Shown: piece by piece, positions 10,907 to 21,761 of the stretch
Position numbering within the stretch: the stretch's first letter is position 1
How the letters are laid out: every line of letters starts with the position of its first letter
From: Pseudorasbora parva
Lineage: Eukaryota; Chordata; Actinopteri; Cypriniformes; Gobionidae
Direction: 5' to 3'
Assembly: GCF_024679245.1 (NCBI RefSeq)
Contig: NC_090189.1
Span: 37,904,889-37,968,888, forward strand
Length of the DNA stretch: 64,000 bases
Made by a program: the position numbers and the translations under genes
The notes under the pieces: generated by a model
What the model saw: only the letters and a program-made list of their open reading frames with translations
The model's database searches: none
What the model was told of the DNA's origin: nothing

Positions 10907-11742
10907 ATAATAATTAGAGCCATAACCAGTCCGCAGAAGTGTGAATGTGTGCCGGGGAGACAAACTGAATGGGGCAGTTTGCACCTCTAAACAATAGAGG
11001 CAAAATAGAGAATGAAAGCTGAGAAGACATGGCAATAAACATCAGTTGATATTTTAGATATCTCAAAATAAAATCACATGAAACGATCTTGTAAAACGTT
11101 TAATAAAATTCAGAGTTTTAGACTGATCATCTTCAGATCTGAAATATAACATGGTCAGACTTGTGGCTTTAGCTGTAGTGCATTCCTAGATTTCTCCAAG
11201 GCCCACTTCAATTTTATTTTCATAAAGATATATCATACAAATAAATTTCTAATAACTTTACAAAACTTTGAAGCTTATTATAGCTTTTTTTGATTATAAA
11301 AAATATTATCATTTTGACTTTACAGTAAACTGCTAGGTGTCTGCTTTCAAATGAGACCATAATTATGCTTTTAGTGCAAAGGATTCACAAACTGTATTTG
11401 TTTTAGTCTGAGTATGCATTTCTTAGTTTTTTTTTTCAAAATTTCGGAGTCAGCTTAACAGGTTAATAAATAGAAACTCAAAATATTATTGTGTCTGAAC
11501 CACACAAAAAACTGATAAATCATGTATATAGCGCAATTTGGCATATTTCACTGCGTCATCAGAAATAAAATTCACAATTACCCAATATGCTTACAAAATC
11601 TTGGTTCCCGAAAGGTTGCCGAATCTCAAAAAAAATTAATTGTATTAACTCAAAATTTTAATTTCAATGAACTCAAAATTTTAAGGCAACCAGGTTACTT
11701 TTTTTCTAAATAATTTTTTACAGTGTAGATAGGTATGGTCAA

Positions 11743-11946
11743 CTATTATTTTTGTTGTTATATTTATTATTATGATGATGACTACTGCTACTAAAACTCT
11801 ATTACTATTTTCTTTTCCCCCCTTTTTTTTCTCTCTCTCTTTCTCCTCTTCTGTAAGTGTATGTATATCATTGATCCCCTACCTTGTAAAAGTTATTATT
11901 TTGTAAATTTGCAATTTTGCTCAATATAAAAAATAAAATTAAAAAA
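11743..11946 (+). mobile_element. Short retroposon (L1-like 3' tail) with 12-bp target duplication
   Basis: The 12-bp sequence AGGTATGGTCAA occurs at 11,731-11,742 and again at 11,947-11,958. Between the copies is about 204 bp that ends in an A-rich tail (AAAATAAAATTAAAAAAA). This is the signature of a 5'-truncated LINE or other target-primed insertion. There is no coding remnant to name the family. It sits inside the outer Harbinger-like element. Confidence 0.7.
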
Positions 11947-12319
11947 AGGTATGGTCAATAGGCTACTGCCGACGTTGTCTTTGCTGTATCAATAGGCTAT
12001 ATATTTATATTTAACATGAAGTATAGGGCTTCCCTGTACATCAATAGCAGGAGAACACGCCAGGCAGCCCGCGGATGACACGAAACAGAAACGCCATGCA
12101 CACGCCACGCTTGCAGTGTGTCTCCGGCCTAAGTTTCAGAGCTGAAAACTAAATTTTTTGTCAAAGAAAAGCTTTTATAGACACCAGGCCCAGATAACAA
12201 TCGTGTGCTAATCCTGACGTCATCGTGTGGTGAAACACCCCTCTACAGAATAATAAGCACGTCTAATCCAGTAGCCCCGCCCACCAACTCATCGGATCAC
12301 GATAGCCAGCAGCATAAAC

Positions 12320-12530
12320 ATGCCGAAAAAGATAGCAAGATATTGTGCTATTCCTGGTTGTGGAAGAACACAGTCGCTGCATTCCTTCGGATCCTAATTT
12401 TAGGAATGTGTGGTTGAACTTTTTTTTTAATGACGTTCCAGCTCACGTGGAGAAGACTGTACGCATGTTCACTTAATTTCACTGCGGAATCGTTTGTAAA
12501 CAAGTCTCAGGTTGATGCTCGATCTATTTC
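12320..12530 (+). pseudogene. Decayed THAP-type zinc-finger exon
   Basis: Reading from the ATG at 12,320 gives MPKKIARYCAIPGCGRTQ, then SLHSFGS, the start of a THAP-like C2CH finger (C-x4-C followed by SxHxFP-like residues). Two in-frame stops and a frame change follow. In a shifted frame the trace continues with residues like VWLNFFFNDVPAHVEK, the usual next part of the domain, but the second Cys/His pair is gone. THAP fingers occur in P-element and Kolobok transposases and in derived host genes. The upstream 120 bp looks like a 5' UTR. I cannot say whether it was part of a transposon or a host-like gene family. Confidence 0.5.
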
Positions 12531-12822
12531 GATCTTGATTTAGTATCAATTCATACTGTATGTAGTATATAGCTTACTGTACATAATAAGGCAAAATTTG
12601 TTTGTCTTGGCACTATTTTAGCACTATTTTAAATGTTTCTTGGGTCAAATTATATGTGCTTGCATTCATTAAAATTATTTTCTGTGTGCTAATATAAGTA
12701 TCATTATTCATTAAAATGATTAGGATGCAAGTTAGACACTTTGATCATTTCTAAATATTTATTAAAATGCAAGACTACAATACCTTTTGAGCAACTAGAT
12801 TAGATATATGTATATTTATTAA

Positions 12823-15284
12823 AGGTGCCTAGAATGAGTTGAAACAATATGTTAAATTGTTCTCTGATATCTAGATAGAGGGTATGTGGCTTATTTAAGG
12901 GTAAAAATTGTCCAGATACAGGTTTACAGGTCCATTTACAACCCTATAAATTGTCCCTAGGATGTAATGCTCTGTTTTTGCCTTATTTGGAAGGGTCATT
13001 AATATTAATGTTGAGCTCTGCTCTGATTGGCTTATTTCAGCAGCTCAGAGCACACAGCAGTTCAGTTGTTCAGCGAAGCGGCTCGTGAGTCCTGGCCGTC
13101 CTGACAAAACACAGACTGGCTGAATGACAAAATGAATAGCCTTTTCAAATGACTGTCGTTTTAACTTATATGGTGGAAAAGGGTGACGTTCGCTAGAAGG
13201 ATTGAGTAAACGATCTGTAAGCAACGTATCTACGGTTGTATTTTGTAATTCACAATAATATTAACCTTTGTCATTAGACACACTATTTAGTTTTGTATGG
13301 TACTTGGAGTTTCCTATTGTTACTGTACTAGTATCTTGCGTCATCTAGACAATGTTGTCTCTCTAAGAAAATTTCAATTTAATCAGAAATTGTTTAAACA
13401 GTCAATAAGTGGATAAATTATTTACTGCTTGCGGGAATACAGTTGTAATTGCCACTTTAAGACACTGAGCGAAGCTTGCTTGAAATGGGCCAAACAAACA
13501 AACTATCTTGAATTAAATTTTTGTGGTATCCGATTATAAACATCAACCATGACTGTTGACATTTTTTATCAGTGGCAAGGGTATGAAAAGTCCTCACGTC
13601 CCCTGCACAGTCTGGAACATGACGTGTCATGAGAGCTGCCGTTTTCGCTTTCCTCGCGTGAAGCTTGTTTACTTGCAGTCCCGATGATTCGGCTCTGTCA
13701 GTTCCGCCTGACAATGAACATGTTTGGACAGATGCAAATGTTGAAGGCATACATATAAATGATCCCCAACGATTACGTCACAGTTGGCGTTATGTTGAGA
13801 ATCACTTATTTTTCCATGGTGTTTTTGATGCACGAGATTTACATATGAAGGAGGAGGCAATGGTGTTTGAGACTCACACAGGGTATCCGCGGGGTCTTGA
13901 AAAGTCTTAAAAGGTGATAAATCAATTTTGGGAAAATTAAGACCCTTATAAAGTATTAAAAAGTCTTATCACGGCTTTATAAAGTCTTACATTTTGAAAG
14001 TATTTTGTTCAAGCTTTGTCAAAAGAGTTTGACTCCAAAAAGTATTTATGAATATATTTCTTTTCATTCCCATAAGTATTAAAAAACAACGGGGCGCTCT
14101 GTGCATCATCCGAGAGCGTGCACTCGTCTCACAGCGCGCAAATATTGAGTTCTCTTTCAAGTCTTGCGCTTAAACGGACAAACTCACACAAGAAGTATGT
14201 CAACATGTCCATCTTGATGAGTATCCTAGCAGACATAGTCTGAATATGCCTTAAGTGAACTGTATAGTATGCAACGTCGAGAAAGACGAGCATATCCCTG
14301 CATCAGGTCTTAAAGGCGCAGTAGCCTTTACTGCTGCCTGAGTGATGTCCTTATATTTAGTTTGACATTAAACAATGCTCTTGGTTGAATAGCTTTCGTA
14401 AGTTTAATAAGGATTAATCTTTCATTTAAACAGTTAAATATGCAGTTATTTTACATTTGATTACTTTATTCAATTTCTGTACCTTTCTGCAGGCCAGTAG
14501 GCATGAACATTAGTATTTAATGTACACATGAGTGAGGTCGAGTTAAACATTTTAGTTTGAATGTAATTTTTTGGTTTTCGGCTTTGGTTTCTTCTTTTTT
14601 GGTTTAGGCCAAGAATTTTGATTTCGGTGCATCCCTACTGACAATGTTCTGCTCGGTGTGTTGTCAACACGCTTCAAAGATGCCAAAACGAATAGTTTCA
14701 TTCTTGGGACTAAAAACCATAAAACTGGAAGCCATAAAAGACCACAAATCATCGTGAAAATGTCAGTATTTCATTGAGACTTGAGATTAAATAAACTGCT
14801 TAAGTATTGTAGAGCTTGTAGTATTAATTTTCACATGCAGTTGCACAATGTTAGTTAAAAACAAAAAAAGTGGCTGGTAAAAACATTGAGTGGTAGACTT
14901 TGAAAAAAGTTAATTTCCATTCCTGGCGAGCGCTGTCTACGGGTGACGTCATGTATTTTGCGAAATGCGCAGTTAGGTAATGTGTTGTCCTCCATACGTT
15001 GCAAAACAGATATGCAATATAAACGAGACAAAATTGGCCTACGATAGAGATTTTAAGTCTACATTCCACTACAACTGTTTATTAAAGGTTTGTTGCCGAC
15101 TAGAACTTGAAGTGCGATGAGGTCTTAAAATATTTTGAGAAGGTCTTTAAAAAGTCTTAAAAAGGTATTGAAATTAACTTCAGGATTCCTGCATATACCC
15201 TGTCACAGTATGTGATGTCCATGTACTGAACTCTTATTATTTCACTATGGCAAGGTTAATTCAATTTTTCATTCTAGGGCACCT
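12823..15284. mobile_element. TTAA-target DNA element (Kolobok/piggyBac-like), interrupted
   Basis: The left end AGGTGCCTAGAATGA and the right end (inverted AGGTGCCCTAGAATGA) match, and both are flanked by TTAA (12,819-12,822 and 15,285-15,288). TTAA duplications are made by Kolobok and piggyBac elements; the lack of a CCC start favours Kolobok-like. About 1.1 kb is its own sequence and is non-coding; an hAT-like element lies within it. Confidence 0.7.
13879..15202. mobile_element. hAT-like non-autonomous element (CAGGG...CCCTG)
   Basis: The ends CAGGGTATCCGCGGGG and inverted CAGGGTATATGCAGG are followed on both sides by repeated AAGTCTTAAAA words. The 5-bp direct repeat TCACA flanks it (13,874-13,878 and 15,203-15,207); hAT elements normally give 8 bp, so the class call is tentative. 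Inside, near 14,565-14,640, is a fragment ending TTTCGGTGCATCCCTA, which looks like the terminus of another hAT element. No transposase is present. Confidence 0.6.
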
Positions 15285-15288
15285 TTAA

Positions 15289-15990
15289 AGAGCCATAAAG
15301 CACCTACTGGGTAATGGCATTACAAATTAACAGTATTTTTTTTTTTTTGCCACAAAATGACAAAATTAAAATATTAGAAGAAATATATTTTAAGTGGTCA
15401 TTAATTGACAATAATTATTGCACAAATAGTATTTAGTACTAAAAGATGTCTTCAAAATATTCAATAAATATTATTGAACTAAAATATAGAACACTGAAAA
15501 ATATTTACGGTGTATGGTCACATTTGTCATCAATGAGTATGAGTGTGACCAATTAGTAAGGAAAACCCTTAGGGCTAAATACAAGAATAAAATGAATGTT
15601 AACAATGTTGCATCTCTATCACTCTCCATAATAAAACATCCTGTAAATATGACTGACTTAATAATCAATGCACACTATGCTGTACTGTTTACCAAAACTT
15701 TCTGCAAACATCTGTATATTGAAACTGTTGTGTATCCGTTTAAGCCATTCAAATACATTGACACAGCGCTAGAAGTATTGAGGGTCCATGAACCACATGA
15801 CTGCGTGCGCTGCCGGAGGAGAGCATGTTGCAACTCGCTATTTATTGTTTGAATTTCGCATTAAAACTAGCCTATTAGACTCTAAACAATAGTATAAAAA
15901 ATATAAAAAGCCAGTTCATGACACCTTTAACATATTAATATAATATCAAATAACACAAGAGTTAAAATTATAATCAATACATGTGCTTTA
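15289..15990. other. Non-coding gap with one end of a TTAA repeat
   Basis: No gene is seen. The segment 15,740-15,926 ends with the inverted form of AGGTGTCATGAACTGGC next to TTAA (15,927-15,930). The same terminus appears in the opposite orientation at about 39,383, so both are ends of one repeat family whose other end is missing here. Confidence 0.55.
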
Positions 15991-16374
15991 CAATTTTTCT
16001 CAATCGATTTGGTACATTCTCCAAACTCAGGTAACAGCTCTCAAAATAGTTAATACAGCAAACTAAACACACTCTTATGTTGGCAAAACAGTTAAGTATT
16101 CACTGAACAATGAAACACATCATTTTATTCTAGTAATTAATTTATTAAAATTCAATATTAACATCAAAACTAAAAGTGTTGCAATCCACGCCTGTCCCAG
16201 ACTCCATATTCCAGAATCCTCCCTGTCTCACACCTGAACTCACTTCGCCACCATCTTTCTTTCATTGAAACACGCGTGTACCCTATCCTTCTACCTCTCC
16301 TCCCTCCTCTTACACCTTGTCCTCCTCTTCCTCTCTGTCCATCTCTTCTTATATTTTCTACTCTTTCTCTATAC

Positions 16375-16568
16375 CAGTGGTTCTCAAACCTGTCCTGTAG
16401 TACCATCAGTCCTGCACAGTTTGTATGTCTCCCTCATATATCACACCTGATTCAACTCATGAGCTCATTAGTGGAGACTGCAAGACCTGAAATGGGTGTG
16501 TCAGATATAGGGAGACATGCAAAACATGCAGGGCTGATGGTACTCCAAGACAGGTTTGAGAACCACTG
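16375..16568. mobile_element. Palindromic MITE, CAGTGGTTCTCAAACCTG ends
   Basis: The 194-bp unit begins CAGTGGTTCTCAAACCTGTC and ends with its inverted copy. The ends look hAT-like, but the adjoining 8 bp on each side agree only at about 5 positions. A second, partial copy is at 52,815-52,960. It splits the RG-rich stretch of the surrounding element. Confidence 0.7.
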
Positions 16569-16576
16569 CACTTTGC

Positions 16577-16857
16577 CATTGCCCTAAATCTAGCCATCTA
16601 TTCTCCTCTTCCTACATCATCAGCTCTTCTTTCTTTCTCCTACATTATCAGCTCTTCTTTTTCTTTCTCCAACATCTTCAACTCCTCTTGATCTTTCTCC
16701 ATCTCTTCTTTCCCTCTTCTTCCTCCTCTCCCTACCCGGTTCACCACTTCTCACTCTTACACCTCTTCCTTTTCCACTGCTTCTTCTTCTTTGTATTGTC
16801 TTTTCTCCTCATTCATGTTATTTTGTTGTTTTTCCCTTCCCCTTTTGTAGTGGTTTA
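16577..16857. repeat. Polypyrimidine (CTT/TCC-rich) low-complexity tract
   Basis: The plus strand is nearly all C and T with repeated CTCTTCTTT words. Open frames here are by-products of composition. It may derive from the Gly/Arg/Glu-rich coding tail of the surrounding element. Confidence 0.7.
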
Positions 16858-16901
16858 AGACATCTGTGTGAACAATTAGGAAATTGGCTTTTTCTGTAGC
16901 G

Positions 16902-17482
16902 TGTCTCATTTCGGAAGGCATTTGAAGTGTGCATTTGAAGGCTGCATGCGTCCTAAGGCTGTCTCATTTTTTAAAAAGTGAGTAGGACTCCAAATGCAAC
17001 CTACTTTTACAGGAATTCGGAGTGTGCATGAGGTGTACGTTTGCTGCTGCAGATAACCCACAATTCTTTGCATCACCATTAAGAACCATCATATTTTTTT
17101 TTTATTTGAAAAAATGGCACCACCGCCAGATATACATGCAAGCGTAGATGTGGTGTTTAAATGCAAGTAGTTTCAAGCTTGTTTTTGATTTTTTTTAATC
17201 AATAAGTGTTAAGTGGGTTTTTTTATGTTTATAACAGTACATTGCTTTCAAGACAATAAACATTTAATAGTCATTTTAAAGTTATAAATAATTTTCATTC
17301 ATATAACTTGCGTGAGAGTGCAAGGAGGCTGAACTTGTTGGCATAGCAACGTGATACCTCCTACCTGAGTGTCCTACAAAGGACGTCTCGTTTAATTCTG
17401 ATTGAGGACACTCCGTATATCATCCTTCACAGGACGTGTTCTCTGGAGAACGCAGCCTTCGAAATTTAGTGAAATGAGAGAC
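16902..17482. mobile_element. Inverted-repeat element, TGTCTCATTTC ends
   Basis: The left end reads GTGTCTCATTTCGGAAGGC and the right end is an imperfect inverted copy ending GAAATGAGAGAC. The interior is non-coding. The family is uncertain; hAT-like is possible. Confidence 0.45.
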
Positions 17483-17506
17483 AGCTTGTGTTGAGTGGAT
17501 TACTAA

Positions 17507-18371
17507 AGCCTAGTTCAGACTGCACGATTTTCAAACTCGTCGGGTCACTGCTCTATTCACACTGCATGACTATCTGGGGTATCATTCAGTCACTGCTGTG
17601 TTCACACTGCACGATGGTTTGACGACAGAGGAGTTCACACTGCATGACTGAACAAGAGGAAGAATCGCCGACAACTCTCTCGCTCTCCGGTGTGCAAACT
17701 ACTTTCCCAAACACACGTGCGATGTGACAAGTAAACAACGCGAGATCACACGTGCGTCAGACCGGAGTTCTCGCGTGAGACTTGGAATTGTTATTAAAAA
17801 TGATAAACTGCACAACGTTTGCTTCAAACTGTATGTGCGCTGATTTGTGGAGAAAAAGAAAAAAGATTATGGTGGAAGAAATTGTTGGAGAGACAGAGGG
17901 AGCCAGGATTGTGTTCTGCAAAGACAGTTTGAGGTAAATAAACAATTTTGTAATGTGCTGCTGCTGTGGCTGGATGTGCAAATGTTTGGGCTTTGTTTCT
18001 GTTTGATAGAATTGTAAATATATCTATTAAAATACTGAAATTCTGCTTTATAACTCCTCCCTGAACCTCCTGCTGCCCTGTATCTCACTCTCTCATTGGC
18101 TGTTGATGTAATTTTCAGTCAGAACGCAGTTCACACAGCAGGAGTTTGAATCGCCGACAGGTCCAGATATTTAGCATGCCAAATATCTCACCGGCGTCGG
18201 CGACTCGTCGGCGATTCTCTCTGATCGCGTCTTTGATTATTCATACTGCGTGATTGTCACTCGCGTGCACGAGCACCGATTTGCCTGTGATCTCGGGCAT
18301 TTGTCGGCGATTTCACAAAACCTGTCGGCGACTCAAAATCGGGGCAAAAATCGGGCAGTGTGAACTAGGCT
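17507..18371. mobile_element. PIF-Harbinger MITE with TAA duplications
   Basis: The ends AGCCTAGTTCAGACTGCACG and inverted AGCCTAGTTCACACTGCCCG pair well, and both are flanked by TAA (17,504-17,506 and 18,372-18,374). The 865-bp interior has repeated CGGCGA and TCGGCG words near both ends, typical subterminal binding-site repeats. No transposase is present. Confidence 0.8.
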
Positions 18372-18877
18372 TAACTCATCAGATATCAATTTGGGGTTAA
18401 TTGAGGATATTAGGTAACCTATGCAACTGACTATTTTATCATTCACAGAGTTTTGTTTGTTGTGTTTTGAAAATGGTACTAAAATGGTACAATCTTTGTG
18501 AAGACCAACAAAAAAGCTGCAAATGTTTTACCTGATATATAAAAAAATCTGGTTGGCTGTATGAAAAGCTGTGAGAACATTAGGACATTTTATGCACAGT
18601 TTTTTTGAGAAAAGGATGCTTTTGATATATAATTGTAATTTGTATGAAATTAAGTATAATTTACTATCTGCTTTGGACAATAACAAAGGGTACAGATCAA
18701 TATGTTAAATGTTTTGAGAGCAGTTATGTTCCAAATCGATTGAGAAAAACAGTATGTACCAAATCGATTGAGAAAAACTGTAATATGTTAGTCAACACAT
18801 CAAAATAAGTGTACTGCTTTAAAGCATGAAACAGATTATTAAAACATAATGATAAAGATACACCATAAAGTAACTTT

Positions 18878-20559
18878 GGTACTCACTTTATATTAGGTGG
18901 CCTTGACTACTATGTACTAACATTTAAAGTAATTTGATATAATGCACTTATTGTGTAGATACAGGTTTTTACATTGTACTTACATAAAAAAATTACCTGC
19001 TTGTAATTACATTTATAATTACACTGTTGACACTTCCCTTACACCTAACCCTTCCCTTAAACTTACCCACACCACCACACCTGACCCTAACTTTACCCTT
19101 AAACTTACCCACACCACCACACCTGACCCTAACTTTACCCTTAAACTTACCCACACCACCACACCTGACCCTAACTTTACCCTTAAACTTACCCACACCA
19201 CCACACCTGACCCTAACTTTACCCTTAAACTGACCCGTACCACCACACCTGTCCCTAACTTTACCCTTAAACTTACCCATACCACCACACCTGACCCTAA
19301 CTTTACCCTTAAACTTACCCACACCACCACACCTGTCCCTAACTTTACCCTTAAACTTACCCATACCACCACACCTGTCCCTAACTTTACCCTTAAACTT
19401 ACCCATACCACCACACCTGACACTAACTTTACCCTTAAACTTACCCATACCACCACACCTGACCCTAACATTACTCTTTAACTTACCCATACCACCACAC
19501 CTGTACCTAACTTTACCCTTAAACTGACCCATACCACCACACCTGACCCTAACTTTACCCTTAAACTGACCCATACCACCACACCTTAACTTTACACTTA
19601 AACTTACCCATAGCACCACACCTGACCCTAACTTTACCCTTAAACTTACCCATACCACCACACCTGACCCTAACTTTACCCTTAAACTTACCCACACCAC
19701 CACACCTGACCCTAACTTTACCCTTAAACTTACCCACACCACCACACCTGACCCTAACTTTACCCTTAAACTTACCCACACCACCACACCTGACCCTAAC
19801 TTTACCCTTAAACTGACCCGTACCACCACACCTGTCCCTAACTTTACCCTTAAACTTACCCATACCACCACACCTGACCCTAACTTTACCCTTAAACTTA
19901 CCCACACCACCACACCTGACCCTAACTTTACCCTTAAACTTACCCACACCACCACACCTGACCCTAACTTTACCCTTAAACTGACCCGTACCACCACACC
20001 TGTCCCTAACTTTACCCTTAAACTTACCCATACCACCACACCTGTCCCTAACTTTACCCTTAAACTTACCCATACCACCACACCTGACCCTAACTTTACC
20101 CTTAAACTTACCCACACCACCACACCTGTCCCTAACTTTACCCTTAAACTTACCCATACCACCACACCTGTCCCTAACTTTACCCTTAAACTTACCCATA
20201 GCACCACACCTGACCCTAACTTTACCCTTAAACTTACCCATAGCACCACACCTGACCCTAACTTTACCCTTAAACTTACCCATACCACCACACCTTAACT
20301 TTACACTTAAACTTACCCATAGCACCACACCTGACCCTTACTTTACCCTTAAACTGACCCATACCACCACACCTGTACCTAACTTTACCCTTAAACTGAC
20401 CCATACCACCACACTTGTCCCTAAAGTTACCTGTATCCTACTTTAATATCAGCAAAAGTGTTTTGCAATACAACATGAACACAGTAAGTACATTGTATTC
20501 GGGTTTTTTTTTGATGTAAATACATAGTAGTTAAGGCCACCTAATATAAAGTGGGACCA
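18878..20559. mobile_element. Inverted-repeat element carrying a minisatellite
   Basis: The left end (CACTTTATATTAGGTGGCC, 18,884 on) and the right end at 20,520-20,558 are inverted copies over about 38 bases. The 6-bp AACTTT occurs just outside each end (18,872-18,877 and 20,560-20,565) and may be the target duplication. The core is the 42-bp tandem array listed separately. There is no transposase; this is a non-autonomous DNA element, superfamily unclear. Confidence 0.65.
19062..20420. repeat. 42-bp minisatellite, about 32 copies
   Basis: The unit contains CCCTAACTTTACCCTTAAAC followed by TTACCCACACCACCACACCTG, with recurring variants (ACC[C/T]ATACC, CTGACCC or CTGTCCC). Because 42 is a multiple of 3, frames stay open on both strands for up to 432 codons; these are not genes. 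Variant units recur in blocks, for example the CTGACCCGTACC form, which suggests block duplications. Two short units (near 19,580 and 20,290) have lost part of the repeat. Confidence 0.95.
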
Positions 20560-20565
20560 AACTTT

Positions 20566-21292
20566 AAACATTAGACAAGTAAACATTAGACATTGTCACG
20601 GTGCACTTTTTAAAACATAGTCATGAAAGTGTACTCTTTTCAAAGTACACTTAAGTGGAAATTTTCATTATTTGTTGTTATCTTCAAGTATTTTTTTTTT
20701 AAAATATACTTTTAAGTTTTGAATTAGGCCACTCTATAAGTGCACATTGAATACAATTAAGCACATTTCTTATTCACAAAGGAGAAAATCTTTAGACAAA
20801 AACCCTGTTTTTATCAAAACAGTATTGAGCTTTAGAAAGTAATTAACACCTGAAGTTATTAGTTGGCTTAGGATTGATCTTAACAAGTTTCACTTCAGAT
20901 CAGACCTCCAGTAATCAGTACCTACTGGCTCAATATTCAATTACCTGAAAGACTGTTTCTGAGTCAAAACCAAAAATGTGGCAGGGTTTAGATAATTGAC
21001 TCATTGGTGATTGATCTGGATGTCACAATGTAACCTGTTGAAGGTATTGCTAAATGTTTGGTTATTCACAAGAACAGAATTTTCTTATTGAGGCAAATTA
21101 AGGTTGATTGACAACCGCTGGTTGTAGGGATGTGCCCAAAGCCTAATTCAGAATTTGGAAAGGCAGAGAATGAATAATGCATTTCATGAAGCCCCTAAAG
21201 TCTTTATCAAACTAATGATTAATTTCTTAATCAGCCGCGATTGATTTGAAGTTGTTAATTTCCAGGTATTCTGTTACAATCTCCCCTGTTTG
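20566..21292. other. Non-coding gap
   Basis: AT-rich sequence with short inverted words around AAGTACACTT (20,620-20,660), which may be a decayed repeat. No gene or clear element end was found. Confidence 0.5.
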
Positions 21293-21301
21293 ACTATAAA
21301 T

Positions 21302-21540
21302 GGACTGCATTTATATAGTGCTTTTATCCAAAGCGCTTTACATTTTTGCCTCACATTCACCCATTCATACACCGACGGCGATGTCAGCCATGTAAGGCGC
21401 CATCCAGCTCGTCGGGAGCAGCTGGGGTTAGGAGTCTTGCTCATGGACACCTCGACACTTGGTCAGGTGGAACCGGGGATTGAACCACCAACCTTTCGGT
21501 TTGTAGACAACCTACATGAACCACTGAGCCACTGCCGCCC
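21302..21540 (-). mobile_element. tRNA-derived SINE with 9-bp target duplication
   Basis: On the minus strand the head starts GGCGGCAGTGGCTCAGTGG, holding an A box (TGGCTCAGTGG), followed by a B box (GGTTCAATCC) about 45 bases later: a tRNA-like RNA polymerase III promoter. The tail has AAAGCGCTTTGGATAAAAGC and TATATAAATGC, like 3' ends of L2-type LINEs, which would supply the reverse transcriptase. The 9-bp ACTATAAAT flanks both sides (21,293-21,301 and 21,541-21,549), a perfect target duplication. Confidence 0.85.
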
Positions 21541-21554
21541 ACTATAAATCTTGA

Positions 21555-21729
21555 GAGTAATCCTGCGTTCTAGTAGTTAGTTTGACGCGTGAACATTTTG
21601 AATCCATTCGTGCGTTCGCAGCGAATTGGACGTGCATAGAAATCGAGCATTTGAAGCGAAATAGCGTTTGAAGCGTTAAAGGCGCTCCAGGTGAAATGTG
21701 TCCTAAAACACCTCTGCCTCTTTTCATTT

Positions 21730-21761
<32 letters not shown>

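Larger units (their letters stand above)
4479..11725. mobile_element. CACTG...CAGTG-ended DNA element, second nested layer
   Basis: The left end at 4479 starts CACTGTAAAAAA and is followed by an AACCTGGTTGCCTTAAAATT block; the right end at 11,600-11,725 is the inverted form of the same block, ending CAGTG. The ends look like those of the CMC group (CACTA/Chapaev). Only a 2-bp TA is shared directly outside the ends, so the superfamily is uncertain. The Gypsy element at 5377-10,906 lies inside it, leaving about 1.7 kb of its own, non-coding, sequence. Confidence 0.65.
4104..12129. mobile_element. Harbinger-like element, outer layer of a nested stack
   Basis: The left end GGCCGGGGACACACTGCAAG and the right end are inverted copies over about 29 bases with four or so mismatches. 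Both ends are flanked by TAA (4101-4103 and 12,130-12,132), the 3-bp duplication typical of PIF-Harbinger. The 8.0-kb span contains a 7.2-kb CACTG-ended element and a small retroposon, so the original outer element was under 1 kb and non-autonomous. No transposase remains in the outer sequence. Confidence 0.75.
15991..18780. mobile_element. Tc1/mariner (IS630)-like element, filled with later insertions
   Basis: The left end CAATTTTTCTCAATCGATTT and the right end (inverted CAGTTTTTCTCAATCGATTT) match over about 28 bases and are each flanked by TA, the Tc1/mariner target. The ends resemble those of the transposase-bearing element at 27,182-29,847. A tandem duplication at 18,730-18,780 repeats the right terminus. 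Near 16,180-16,350 the minus strand codes a short RG-rich run (RGRGGQGVRGGRRGRR), like the N-terminal tail of that other transposase. Three later insertions sit inside, so its own length is about 1.1 kb. Confidence 0.65.

Noticed and set aside
15514..15852. 112-codon plus-strand frame
   Set aside because: It runs through the end of a TTAA repeat, has no domain and shows no coding bias.
18993..20328. Open frames of 432, 255, 179 and 150 codons
   Set aside because: They are produced by the 42-bp tandem repeat, occur on both strands and in several frames, and have no domain.
19062..20420. Interstitial telomere array
   Set aside because: The CCCTAA words are part of a 42-bp unit with other sequence; there is no run of TTAGGG repeats.
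19062..20420. CRISPR-like array
   Set aside because: The units are contiguous tandem copies without unique spacers, in a eukaryotic transposon context.
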